DNA of 64,000 nucleotides from Brenneria roseae subsp. roseae. Lineage in GTDB: Bacteria > Pseudomonadota > Gammaproteobacteria > Enterobacterales > Enterobacteriaceae. Location of the stretch: positions 1 to 64,000 of the forward strand of contig NZ_KZ819029.1 of NCBI RefSeq assembly GCF_003115845.1, given 5' to 3'. Each line of letters begins with the position of its first letter. Position 1 is the first letter of the stretch. The notes under the pieces were generated by a model, which saw nothing but the letters and a program-made list of their open reading frames with translations, was not told where the DNA came from and did no database searches. The translations under genes were made by a program, and so were the position numbers. Below are positions 17,416-26,900 of this stretch, one piece after another.

Positions 17416-18210
17416 TCAGACGATATCGTCAATGACGCCGCCATCCACACGCAGCGCGGCGCCAGAGGTCGCCGAGGCCTGCCGGGAACAGACATAGACC
17501 ACCATATTGGCCACTTCCTCGACCGACGCCGCACGCTGGATGACAGAACTGGGGCGATTGGTCATGACGAATTCACGCGCCAACGTCTCCAGCGGCTTTC
17601 CACTGCGCGCCACCTCTTCCGCCATCATATCGGCGAAACCGTCGGAAAGGGTCGGTCCCGGCAATACGCTATTAACCGTCACACCGCTGCCGGCCACTCG
17701 CTTGGCAAGCCCGCGGGAAAGCGACAGCTGTGCGGTTTTGGTTACACCATAATGAATCATATCGGCCGGGATATTTCGCGCCGATTCTGATGAGATGAAC
17801 ACCACCCGACCCCAGCCTTTAGCGATCATCGCCGGCAGTAACGCCCGCGCCAGCCGCACGCCTGACATCACATTTGTCTGCCAATAGCGTTCCCAGGTAG
17901 CGTCATCGGTATCAAAAAAATCCTGCGGACCGTAGATCCCCGCGTTGTTGACCAGGATGTCGATATCGGGTAGCGCGGCGATCAGCTTTTCTACGCCAGA
18001 GCTTGCGCTCAGATCGGCGGCAATGCCGCTGATCTGAGCCTGCGGATATAAGGCGAGCAGCTTATCTTTCGCCCTGGCTACGCTGTCGTCGCTGCGGCCG
18101 TTGAGTAACACACGGGCGCCGCATTCGGCCAGGCCCTGGGCAATCGCCAACCCGATGCCTGCGGTGGAAGCGGTGATCAATGCGGTCTTACCAGATAGAT
18201 CGATTTTCAT
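17416..18210 (-). CDS. Short-chain dehydrogenase/reductase
   Basis: A classical SDR of 264 residues when started at the ATG at 18210, which has GGAG nine bases upstream. An upstream in-frame start would add 32 residues unlike the family. Cofactor motif TASTAGIGLAIAQGL (variant of TGxxxGIG), NNAG in LVNNAGIYG, catalytic Ser in VFISSESARN and Tyr/Lys in YGVTKTAQ are all present. The C-terminus keeps LRVDGGVIDDIV. It is likely an NAD(P)-dependent alcohol or ketone oxidoreductase in the cytoplasm. The substrate is unknown. It lies downstream of the LysR gene on the same strand, about 270 bases away. Confidence 0.88.
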   Translation of the reverse strand: MKIDLSGKTALITASTAGIGLAIAQGLAECGARVLLNGRSDDSVARAKDKLLALYPQAQISGIAADLSASSGVEKLIAALPDIDILVNNAGIYGPQDFFDTDDATWERYWQTNVMSGVRLARALLPAMIAKGWGRVVFISSESARNIPADMIHYGVTKTAQLSLSRGLAKRVAGSGVTVNSVLPGPTLSDGFADMMAEEVARSGKPLETLAREFVMTNRPSSVIQRAASVEEVANMVVYVCSRQASATSGAALRVDGGVIDDIV

Positions 18211-18482
18211 ATGCGGATACTCCATTGGTGAATCATGATTCGGCGGGACGCCCCGTCGTCCGGATTGCGGTAACCACAACGTAGTCAACATTATGTGATT
18301 GGGCAAAGAAAAGTCTCAACACCGACACATGATCCGTGGTGTTGTCGGGCACGTCGGTATGTACCGCATAGCCGATACTGACAAACAGCCGTTTCCAGTC
18401 ATGCGGCTCCTCTCCTCTAAATACAGTCTACACGCCATAGCGGCGCGCCTTTATCGATTATATTGCCAGACAATTGGCGCAT

Positions 18483-19421
18483 TCACCGAATACGCAAGTG
18501 AGTCTCGAGCAGCTGCGCCAGAACATTAACCTTCGGCGTCAACTGCCGCGCAACCGGCCATAGCAGATGGAGCGGCAGCCCGTCGGTCGCCCGTTCTGCC
18601 ATGATCTCCACAAGGTTGCCGGCGCGCAAATCATCCTCCACCAGCCAGGTCGCAAGCTGAGCGATGCCCAATCCCTCGCGCACGTAAGCGAGCTGCGCTT
18701 CAGCATCGCTGGCGACAATACGCGGGCGCACGAAACATTGGCCGACCTCGCCGTTACCAGACGCATATAACCAGGGGGACGGCGTGCCGTCGGGCCGACC
18801 GTAGGCGATGCAATCGTGCTCCTGCAATTGCTCAATCGTGGCGGGTATGCCGCATCGTTCAAGATAGCCCGGCGCAGCGCAGAAAATCAGACGCTCGCTG
18901 CCGAGGTAGCGCTGTGCGAGCGAGGGCGGAAAGTTTGACGGGCCGCCGATGCGTACGGCCAGATCAATGCCTTCCTCTGAGAAATCGACGAAACGATCGG
19001 AGAACGTCAGGTGCGGACGAACGTCCGGATATTGCACGGAAAAACGGAGCAGCACCGGCATCACGCGGATCCGTCCGAACGATGCGGGCAGCGCCACGCG
19101 AACGGTGCCCATTGGTTCTCGCCTTTGCGCAGCGAGCGTGGCCTCCGTTTCGGTGAGCGCCTCGAGGATCTTCGTGCAGGTTTCGTAGTAGGAGCGTCCA
19201 GCGTCAGTAAGTTTCAGACTGCGCGTCGTGCGCTCGAACAGCGCTACGCCCAGACGACTCTCGAGCCGGGCCACGCTTTTGCTCACGGCGGAGCTGGTGA
19301 GATTCAGCTGCTGCGCGGCCAATGTGAAGCTGCCGGCATCGGCGGCACAGACAAACGGGACGATGCCTTTGAGCCGCTCGGTAGGAAAAGTTGCGGGTGA
19401 TTGATGAATTATATTCTTCAA
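18483..19421 (-). CDS. LysR-family transcriptional regulator
   Basis: A 312-residue LysR regulator. The helix-turn-helix lies near residues 30-58 (GSFTLAAQQLNLTSSAVSKSVARLESRLGVALFER), and the C-terminal part is the usual two-lobed effector domain ending in LAQLLETHL. It is transcribed away from the PRISE reductase gene with a short shared spacer, the standard arrangement in which a LysR protein controls its divergent neighbour. Both genes look more GC-rich than the genes around them, so they may have arrived as a pair. Confidence 0.9.
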   Translation of the reverse strand: MKNIIHQSPATFPTERLKGIVPFVCAADAGSFTLAAQQLNLTSSAVSKSVARLESRLGVALFERTTRSLKLTDAGRSYYETCTKILEALTETEATLAAQRREPMGTVRVALPASFGRIRVMPVLLRFSVQYPDVRPHLTFSDRFVDFSEEGIDLAVRIGGPSNFPPSLAQRYLGSERLIFCAAPGYLERCGIPATIEQLQEHDCIAYGRPDGTPSPWLYASGNGEVGQCFVRPRIVASDAEAQLAYVREGLGIAQLATWLVEDDLRAGNLVEIMAERATDGLPLHLLWPVARQLTPKVNVLAQLLETHLRIR

Positions 19422-19514
19422 TTTATGGAAATCTTATCGCGTCCGGGAAATATTGTCTTCAGTATGATGGGCACATAGTATGAAGTCCACATGATCCAGA
19501 GCGGGAGTCATTGC

Positions 19515-20582
19515 ATGAGCAACAAAGCACTTATCGTCGGCGCCAGCGGCATCATCGGCAGCGCACTGGCGGAACATCTTCTTGCGCGCGGCTGGACGGT
19601 TTATGGGTTGTCGCGCGGGCGGAACACCATTGTGCCGGGCTGCCATCCGGTCATCGCCGACCTCACGGACAGCGAGTCCGTCGCCACTGCGGTGGCGGGG
19701 CTGGACATCAGCCATGTGTTCCTTACTGCGTGGTCGAGACAGGCAACCGAGAAGGACAATATCCGCGTCAACGGCGCGATGGTCCGCAACGTCCTCGAAC
19801 CGCTCGGACGCACGTCGGCGCTAAAGCACGCGGCCCTGGTAACCGGCCTGAAACACTATCTCGGTCCGTTCGAGGCCTATGCATCGGGGGCCGTGCCGAT
19901 CACGCCGTTTCGCGAAGAACAGGGCCGTCAGCCGGTAGAAAATTTCTACTACGAGCAGGAAGACCGACTTTTCGACGCTGCCGATCGCTACAATTTCGCC
20001 TGGAGCGTGCATCGCCCGCATACGATCATTGGGTTCGCGCTCGGCAACGCGATGAACATGGGACAAACGCTGGCCGTTTACGCCATGCTATGCAAATACA
20101 ACAATCAACCATTCATCTTCCCGGGATCGGCGGCGCAGTGGAATGGTCTCACGGACATGACCGATGCGCGCCTGCTCGCGCGACACCTGGAGTGGGCATC
20201 GATGAGCGAACAGGCGAAAAATCAGGATTTCAACGTGGTGAACGGCGACATTTTTCGCTGGAAATCGATGTGGTCGCAGTTGGCCGACTACTTCGGCATC
20301 GAGGCCGCGCCGTTTGACGGCGTAATGCGCCCGCTGGAAGGCCGGATGCAGGATGCCGCGCGTCAATGGGCCGACATCGCGGCGCAGCATCAACTGAGGG
20401 AGCCACACATCGAACGGTTAGCGTCGTGGTGGCACACGGATGCCGATCTCGGGCGTCCGATGGAGGTCGTGACTGACATGACGAAGAGCCGCAAGGCTGG
20501 ATTCCTCGATTATCAAAGCACGCCGGATGCGTTTTTCGACCTGTTCGAGCGGCTGAAGGCGGAGCGTCTTATCCCGGCATAA
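19515..20582 (+). CDS. PRISE-type SDR (progesterone 5-beta-reductase / iridoid-synthase-like)
   Basis: A 355-residue extended SDR. The start at 19515 has GGGAG seven bases upstream; an ATG eight codons earlier is less likely. It shows ALIVGASGIIGSALAEHL for NADPH binding and then PRISE-specific segments: VTGLKHYLGPFEAY (the TGxKHYxGP motif with the active-site Lys), ENFYYEQED (with the catalytic Tyr) and WSVHRPHTIIGF. PRISE enzymes reduce activated C=C bonds of enones in the cytoplasm. Plant members work on steroids and iridoid precursors, and bacterial members are mostly uncharacterised. The divergent LysR gene suggests induction by a small molecule. Confidence 0.9.
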   Translation: MSNKALIVGASGIIGSALAEHLLARGWTVYGLSRGRNTIVPGCHPVIADLTDSESVATAVAGLDISHVFLTAWSRQATEKDNIRVNGAMVRNVLEPLGRTSALKHAALVTGLKHYLGPFEAYASGAVPITPFREEQGRQPVENFYYEQEDRLFDAADRYNFAWSVHRPHTIIGFALGNAMNMGQTLAVYAMLCKYNNQPFIFPGSAAQWNGLTDMTDARLLARHLEWASMSEQAKNQDFNVVNGDIFRWKSMWSQLADYFGIEAAPFDGVMRPLEGRMQDAARQWADIAAQHQLREPHIERLASWWHTDADLGRPMEVVTDMTKSRKAGFLDYQSTPDAFFDLFERLKAERLIPA

Positions 20583-20623
20583 AGCGTCGCAGCATGGCGG
20601 GTTAAAAAAATTCACGCCATCGT

Positions 20624-20650
20624 CTTGAAAATAGCCACAGTGGCCATAGT
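20624..20650 (+). promoter_or_regulatory. Sigma-32-like heat-shock promoter
   Basis: CTTGAAA at 20624-20630 matches the heat-shock -35 element exactly. CCATAGT at 20644-20650 partly matches the -10 element CCCCATNT after a 13-base gap. It sits directly before a small-heat-shock-like frame. Confidence 0.5.
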
Positions 20651-20656
20651 TAAAAG

Positions 20657-20720
20657 TTTGGGCAGGGTTGGCCCGCCCAAATGAGCTTTTGAATAGAAAC
20701 TTATTCAGGAGGTTATCATT
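20657..20720 (+). promoter_or_regulatory. ROSE-like RNA thermometer leader
   Basis: The leader starts with a stable hairpin (TTTGGGC 20657-20663 with GCCCAAA 20675-20681). Just before the start codon, AACTT can pair across a 4-base loop with the AGGAGGTT ribosome site, leaving a bulged G. Leaders of ibpA-type genes use such weak, bulged helices to hide the ribosome site at low temperature. The structure was drawn by eye. Confidence 0.4.
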
Positions 20721-20876
20721 ATGGCACTACGAAGTTTTTCTGCTTTTCCCTCTCTGGCGGACTCGGTTTTTTCTGACCGATTCAGCCGTATTGACCGCTT
20801 GTTCAGCCAGCTTACGGGTGATACACCCGTATCCGCTACGCCACCCTATGCCAAGGCTATTGAACACCAGTCCTGA
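20721..20876 (+). pseudogene. Truncated small heat-shock protein (Hsp20/IbpA-like), N-terminus only
   Basis: An excellent AGGAGG ribosome site precedes a 51-codon frame that begins MALRSFSAFPSLADSVFSDR and continues with FSRIDRLFSQLTGDTP, which resembles the N-terminal arm of enterobacterial Hsp20 proteins (DRF.RIDRLFSQLTGDTP, then P.Y). After PPY the match stops and the frame ends eight codons later. The alpha-crystallin domain of about 90 residues is absent from the following bases. The promoter, leader and a downstream terminator remain, so an internal deletion is the simplest explanation. A functional short peptide cannot be excluded. Confidence 0.6.
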
Positions 20877-20956
20877 TGTGGCACATAACTGAAGGTAAAA
20901 ATCCGTCTTCATAGAGAAGGCGGGGTTAACACGGCCCCCTGTTAGGGAGCTACTTT

Positions 20957-20994
20957 AACGCCATGGGTTCCACGGAAATCCATGGCGTTTTTAT
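20957..20994 (+). terminator. Terminator downstream of the hsp20 remnant
   Basis: A 10-bp stem, AACGCCATGG / CCATGGCGTT, with a 13-base loop runs into TTTTATTTC. It may also help to end the convergent T6SS transcript. Confidence 0.7.
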
Positions 20995-21048
20995 TTCTAA
21001 AATATGCCCCCAATATGGTGTCAACGTCAGGAAGACGCGTTACGGGCG

Positions 21049-22422
21049 TTATTCTGTTTTTCCCGATGACCAATGCATGGCGAGCCGCTGCCCGGCTTTG
21101 ATTTCATCAGGCTGCATCATCGCTTCCAGATCGTTACGGGCATGAATGGCTTCATTCATCCCCTCGGTCGCCGCCATGGAGTACCAGGCGTAAGCATGAA
21201 TACGATTACGGGAAGCGCCAAGCCCATCCTGACGCATAATGCCCATACGATATTGCGCCATCCGATTACCGCCGTGGGCGGCCAGACGATATTGCTTCAA
21301 CGCTTCGGCATAATCCTCTTTGCCGCCCTGGCCCCAACGCAACATTTCGCCATAGGCCAGTCGGGAGTCGATATCCCCTGCCGCGGCGGCTTTGGCGTAT
21401 TCGTCACGCGCACGGGTCAGCTCATCCCGCTTGAACAACCAATCACCCAGTTCACGCTGGGCAAGGATATATCCGCCGGACGATGCCTGTACAAGATAAT
21501 GCTCGCGTTGTTCGTGGCTGGTTTGCAACTGACTGAGCAAATAGTTTGCCTCACCCGATCCGCCAGCAGCGGCGCGCTCCAGCCAGTAACGGGCCTTTTG
21601 CTCATCCCATGGCAACTGCTTGCCTTCCCGGTACGCTTTACTCAACCATAGTTGCGCGTCAGCATCCCCTGATGACGCCGCTTTCTGATACCAGCTCAGC
21701 GCGTTTTCGCCATCTTCATGACGAGCCATCCACAGCTGAGCTTGTGGTTGCCCCTGCGTGGCGGCGCGAAAGTACCAACGCTCAGCCAAATCGCGTCGAA
21801 TCACAACGCCTTTACCCTGCTCATAACGCTGCGCCAGTTGATACTGGGCGTCCCGGTTACCGAGTTCGGACGCTTTCTGCAACCACGTTACCGCCGCCTT
21901 TTCACCACCGGCGAGTTCGGCATGCCACTGCGCCACAACAAGCTGCGCCGGAGAGTAGCCATTTGACGCGGCCGTCTCAAACGCATCAAGACAGCTGACG
22001 GTCAGCGTTCCCTGATGCTGCGCCTGACAATCCATACCCAGCCGATATCCCGCCTCGCCATTTCCCAGGCGGGAGGAGGTTATCCACCACTGACGGGCGA
22101 GAGGGAGGTTCTTTGGCTCGCCGAGTCCGGCCTGATACCAATCCCCGACCTGAAGCGCGGCGACAGCACGAATGTCCCGACCGCCGGACTGCGCTGACGC
22201 CCCACCCACCTTCTGCATCCATTGCATGGCCTCGGTATAATGCGTGCGGGCCGCAAACTGTTTCGCCAGTTGATACTGCGCGGCGCTATTTCCCCGATTC
22301 GCCGCAGCCAGTAATTCGGAGTCGGACATTGAAGCCACCGGCGTCTGGCATGACGCGAGCCAGCATGTCGACAATACCGTCAATAATCTCTTATATTTCA
22401 TCATATTATTGCTGCCAGTCAT
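21049..22422 (-). CDS. Sel1-repeat lipoprotein at the end of the T6SS locus
   Basis: A 457-residue protein (shorter if started at one of the two methionines at residues 7-8). A lipoprotein signal precedes the lipobox LASC. The rest is a long array of Sel1/TPR-like repeats of about 36 residues with the pattern A..G...AQY.LA..Y..G (for example GNRDAQYQLAQRYEQGKG, GNRMAQYRMGIMRQDGLG). Sel1 solenoids bind other proteins. It follows vasL by about 45 bases on the same strand and is probably the last gene of the T6SS operon. A periplasmic, membrane-tethered scaffold or immunity-type role is possible but inferred from position. Confidence 0.8.
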   Translation of the reverse strand: MTGSNNMMKYKRLLTVLSTCWLASCQTPVASMSDSELLAAANRGNSAAQYQLAKQFAARTHYTEAMQWMQKVGGASAQSGGRDIRAVAALQVGDWYQAGLGEPKNLPLARQWWITSSRLGNGEAGYRLGMDCQAQHQGTLTVSCLDAFETAASNGYSPAQLVVAQWHAELAGGEKAAVTWLQKASELGNRDAQYQLAQRYEQGKGVVIRRDLAERWYFRAATQGQPQAQLWMARHEDGENALSWYQKAASSGDADAQLWLSKAYREGKQLPWDEQKARYWLERAAAGGSGEANYLLSQLQTSHEQREHYLVQASSGGYILAQRELGDWLFKRDELTRARDEYAKAAAAGDIDSRLAYGEMLRWGQGGKEDYAEALKQYRLAAHGGNRMAQYRMGIMRQDGLGASRNRIHAYAWYSMAATEGMNEAIHARNDLEAMMQPDEIKAGQRLAMHWSSGKTE

Positions 22423-22467
22423 TATCCATCGTCAGCGTTGCGGGAAATTGATTCACTATGCTGTTCG

Positions 22468-23901
22468 TCAACGGGCGTCTTCCCCTTGCTGCAAGCGATA
22501 CAGGCGAATATTGAACGAACGCAGCTCATCCTCTATACCGCGCAATTCCGCCGGCGTCAGCGGCTGACGCTTCGTTTTACGAGCCTCAAGCTCCCGCAGG
22601 CGGATCGTGAACGGGACATCCGATATCAGATCTTTTTGCATGTCATAGAGCTTTGATTTCAGATACGAAATAGTGACGGTGCGCCGTTGACGTTCAAGCT
22701 CAAGCAGTTGTTGCAATGTGTCATTCACGCCGGCGCGCGCCTGCTCATAGCCCGTTGTCCGCGGCTGATCCCCTTGCTGACGATCCAGAGAAAGCTGCCA
22801 CTGGCGCTCCATCTCTTTCACAGCCAGCGAATCCGGATAAAGCTGCTGCATGACATTTTTCAACCCGTCGCCATACTGATACAGATAGAAAGGCGATGCG
22901 TTTGTCACCTGCTCCAGTTGCGCCTGATAGCGGTTGATCAACTCACTTTCCATGCCCTGTAGCTTTTGTTCGCCCAACGCAATCCGCACGCGACGAATGT
23001 CATTATGATCGGGGGCGCTCGGCAACGCGTAAGCAGGCTGTTGCAGCAGCGCCTGCGCTTGCGTTTCCTGTCCCTGCCAATATTGCCAGCCTGCGATGGC
23101 CGCTACGGGCAGAGCACAGGTCAGAAGCCCGGAGACGAACCAGAACCAGGCTGGCTTTTGCTTCCGATGCGCTTCAATTTTCAATACGGTAGGTTTCATC
23201 TGCCCTTTCTCCCGCCCGACGAGAATGCTGCCGACAGGCAAAGGCGCCTGCTCCGATGCAGAGGAATCGCCACCGTGAGTGGCGGCAGGTTCCATATCCG
23301 ACTGGAAAAACACCATTGGCGGGATCTGCATGTCCTGCTTTTTCAGCGCCTGCTCGTCCGACACAATCACAATCTCGGTTTCATCAAATAAATGGGTATA
23401 GCCTTCAATGAAATGCAGCAGGTTTTCCACGCGAGGAATACGGCTCAGCCCCGAGTTATGCAATTTCTCGCTCATCAACTGCAACGCACGTTCGCAGCGA
23501 TACACCAGCCGTTTGTGTTCATGACTGATGGCGTACTGACGAATAACCTCGCTGATACGGGCGATAAACCAGTCCAGCATTTCGATGCGTGCCCGCTCCT
23601 GATGAACGGGCGGCCAGAAGTTATCCCACTGCGTTACGATCAGGTTCGCCAGAAATTCACAGCTTTCGGTAAAGCCATTCAATCCGGCCAACCGCGAGCG
23701 CGCGAGCGTAAAGTAGATCGCGGTCTGGAGATCCACCCCCTGCTTTTCAAAGATGGTGGTCGCCATGTCATGCACCAGCCGCCAGTCAATATCCGGCCGA
23801 GAGGCATGGCTCAGCTTATTAATCTCCGCCCGTAGCGCTTCATACTCGGGCAACATCCGTGGATCCCGCCCCACCTTCAGGGACTGTTGTGCATCTTGCA
23901 T
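22468..23901 (-). CDS. vasL: T6SS accessory protein VasL (ImpA-type N-terminal domain)
   Basis: A 477-residue protein. The first ~200 residues are the ImpA-type N-terminal domain also found in TssA (DPRMLPEYEALRAEINKLSHASRPDIDWRLV). One membrane segment, about residues 253-273 (FWFVSGLLTCALPVAAIAGW), is followed by a helical, Gln/Arg-rich C-terminal region. This is the VasL layout (V. cholerae VCA0121). It lies 45 bases after tssM. The role in the family is poorly defined and related to sheath assembly. Confidence 0.85.
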   Translation of the reverse strand: MQDAQQSLKVGRDPRMLPEYEALRAEINKLSHASRPDIDWRLVHDMATTIFEKQGVDLQTAIYFTLARSRLAGLNGFTESCEFLANLIVTQWDNFWPPVHQERARIEMLDWFIARISEVIRQYAISHEHKRLVYRCERALQLMSEKLHNSGLSRIPRVENLLHFIEGYTHLFDETEIVIVSDEQALKKQDMQIPPMVFFQSDMEPAATHGGDSSASEQAPLPVGSILVGREKGQMKPTVLKIEAHRKQKPAWFWFVSGLLTCALPVAAIAGWQYWQGQETQAQALLQQPAYALPSAPDHNDIRRVRIALGEQKLQGMESELINRYQAQLEQVTNASPFYLYQYGDGLKNVMQQLYPDSLAVKEMERQWQLSLDRQQGDQPRTTGYEQARAGVNDTLQQLLELERQRRTVTISYLKSKLYDMQKDLISDVPFTIRLRELEARKTKRQPLTPAELRGIEDELRSFNIRLYRLQQGEDAR

Positions 23902-23946
23902 ATCGCGTCATCCAGCAATCGGGAGCCTCATCAGACTCCCTCCGGG

Positions 23947-26900
23947 TTAATAGAGAGAGTCAGACAGCCTGAATTGGCTGAACAGCCCGCCGGCAAAGGG
24001 GTTATGGCTGGCATCGGTATAAACGCGATACGTCATCGCCCCCTGCTCCAATGAAAAACGCACATCGAAGGTGTTCTCGTTAACCTGCGTAAGCTGATCG
24101 CTATTAAGCAGGCGGAACATCGCCCACGGCCCGCTGTAGCTCAAACTGCGCGGTGAACGCTCGCGATCGTCCGGCACCAGCGTCAGCTTGCTTTCTGCGC
24201 CGTCGCGCATGCTGTTTGGCCACACCAGGGGCGTCTTCTGGCGGCGGCCATGGCTGTATTCCAGCAGCTGACCGTCGAGGTTCAACACGCTGCGCCGTTT
24301 ATTGGCCGTCAGCTCCAGCGGTTCCAGCACGAAATGCACTTCCAGGCTGCCTTGCGCATTAAACAAGGTCTGACGAATACGCTCGGCGCGCTCCAGCTGT
24401 TTCACCAGATCTGCCGGTATCGACGAGGCGCCGCCGTCTTCCAGCATCGCTTTGAGGTTGCTCTGATAGAAGCTATCCAACGTCCCGCCGACCATAAAGA
24501 ACAGTTCCATTTCCGATAGCGGCACATCTTTATCAGAGGAAGGATCGAAGGGATAACGATCCGCCAGCTTCTCATTGAATGGCGTCACCACTTTATCCAA
24601 CCATGCCTGATTCAGTGACGACATCGCCAGACCGGTAACCAGACTGGCGCTTTCGCTTGCCAGTTGCCCTACCCAGCGATCCAACGGGGCGGGCAAATTA
24701 CGGGCATACTGCTGTAGCGCGAATACCGGATCGGCAAATTTATTGCCTTGGCGAACCTGTAGCGCTTTCAGCGCCGCCTGCCCTGGATCGGTCGCGTTCA
24801 CTATCTGATCAAGATAGTGGTAGAGGTCGGTCAGTTTCTGATTGACCTCTTGTACCAACGGGCCCTGCTCGCCGCGGCCGCTGAGTGCCGCATTGACGGT
24901 CATAAACGGACGGCCGATGCGCGTATTGATGTTCTGCGCCGTATCGTTATCATCGTCGGCCAGCTTGCGAATCCGGGTGTTATCACTCACCGTCGTCAAC
25001 ACCCGCTGAAACGGCTGGTCGTTGCCGGTGATATCCGTGAGGATGTCCAGCGCCTGCTCCGGACTTTCCAGCGCCTGCACATCAATGTTGGCCAGCACCT
25101 TCTGCCACTGGTTGATGTAGTCGGTGATGTAGCGGTCATTCACCTGACGCAGAATTTCCCGGCGATCCGCTTCACTGAATTGCGCCCGCTCACGCTGCCC
25201 CAGCACCCAGGCATCCAGCGCCGTCAACTCCAGCAGCGCCTTATCCTGCTTGAGGTAATAATCACTGAAGCCCGGATACGTCAGCAGGCGCGGAATACTT
25301 CCCGCCTTGTCATTGCGCAGGGAAAATACCGGATCAAACGTGGGCCCCACTTCGTCGTGGATCGCCAAATCCGGCGGCAGTACCTGCGTCGCCTTCATCA
25401 CCAGACTCTGGTATACACGCTGATACATCGGCAGCTTGCTGAGCTCGCGCTGGGCCAGCGCAATCGGCTCTTTGAAGGGTTCGAAGGTACTGATGGCAGT
25501 CGCATCTTTCTGCTCACGGGCATGATGCCAGTCGGTATGGTCGAGAGCATAATCCAGATGCTGCATCAGCTGTTCCTGCACCCGTCCCTGACCGGGGAAC
25601 GCCCGCTGCCAGCGTTGCGTCATAAACTGTTCTACCAGCGCGTTGTTGCGTCCAGAAGCATCGTCCAACATCCGCATGACGCGCAGAATCGTCAGTTTTT
25701 GCTCACTGTTGGCCGGCGCCTGATGCAAATCTTCCAGCAGCCCCTGCATCACCGCAGGTAAAAAGCGCTGATTCAGCATTTGCAGATAGGTGCCTTCAAC
25801 ATAAGGCCCGATTTTATCGCCCTGATACAGGCCGAGATCGGCCAGCAGCGGAGTGCGCTCGTGATAATTGCCAAAGGATAACGTGGCGTCGCGAATCAGG
25901 TTCAGACGTGGTAACTGCTGGTAGCCATAGCCCGGTTGCCCTTCCAGCTCGTTAGTGCCGATGAACGCCTGCGCCTTGGTCAATACGTTACGTCCGGCCT
26001 CTTCATTAACGCGATAGAAATGGTGCCAACTGCCAATCATCACCAGACCGGCGACCAACATGCAGCCGATACCGATACTCAGCCGACGCCGGCGGTACAG
26101 ACTGTGCAGACGGTTTTCTCCGGCCAGACTCGCTTCCGGGAAGATGACGTCCGGGAACAGGCGCTGCACAAAGAAGGTTGTCGATTCACCGCGCATCGCG
26201 GTATTGATTGGCTCCGGCAGTTGATAGCGCCGCGAGGCGGACTGCGCAAACGCATCGAACGGCACGCCCTGCTGGTAAACCGAACTGGCGTAAACGCCAC
26301 GAACCAGAAACGCCTGTTCCTCCCCCGTCGTCAACATTTCCGTCAGCACTTCCGCAACATAATCTTTCAGCCCCGCCAACTGCCGGACAAACGCGAACAG
26401 GGTATTGCGCACGTTTCTGTCTGATTGGCTCATCAGCATGTCGGGCAGATTGTCGTTAAGGTGCGTGATCCACTCATCCCAGAAACAATCCAGCTCTTCC
26501 AGCCAGCCTTTGCCATGGCTGGCCTGCGGCGTAAACGTCACCCCGAGCACAGCCTGACGCGCTTCACGATTCAGTTGACGGTACACCTTATCGAATCCGC
26601 TCAGCATATCCAGCCGGGTCAGCGCGATATACAGCGGCAGACGCGTATTGATGTTCACGGAAATTTCCTGCAAGCGTGCCCGCATCACCTGTGCGTAGGC
26701 TTTACGTTCCGCGACGCCGGCCTGCGCCAGCCAGGAAATATCCAGCGTAAGCACCAGACCATTGAGAGGCTGACGGCGGCGGTTTTCACTTAACCATTGC
26801 AATAGATGTTGCCACAACCGCGCATGGCGGTGCCCCAACGCGTCGCCCTCCAGCTCAGGCTGCGCGAGCAACTGCCCGCTGGGATCCCAAACCACCGCCG

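Larger units (their letters stand above)
20583..21048. other. Region between the PRISE gene and the T6SS locus
   Basis: A stretch of 466 bases that holds a sigma-32-like promoter, a structured leader, a 51-codon heat-shock gene remnant and a terminator (listed separately). Between 20877 and 20950 nothing else is recognised apart from a GGGG/CCCC-rich segment. Confidence 0.6.

Noticed and set aside
24817-25761. 314-codon plus-strand open frame
   Set aside because: Antisense to tssM; rich in Arg, Gln, Leu and His without any family motif.
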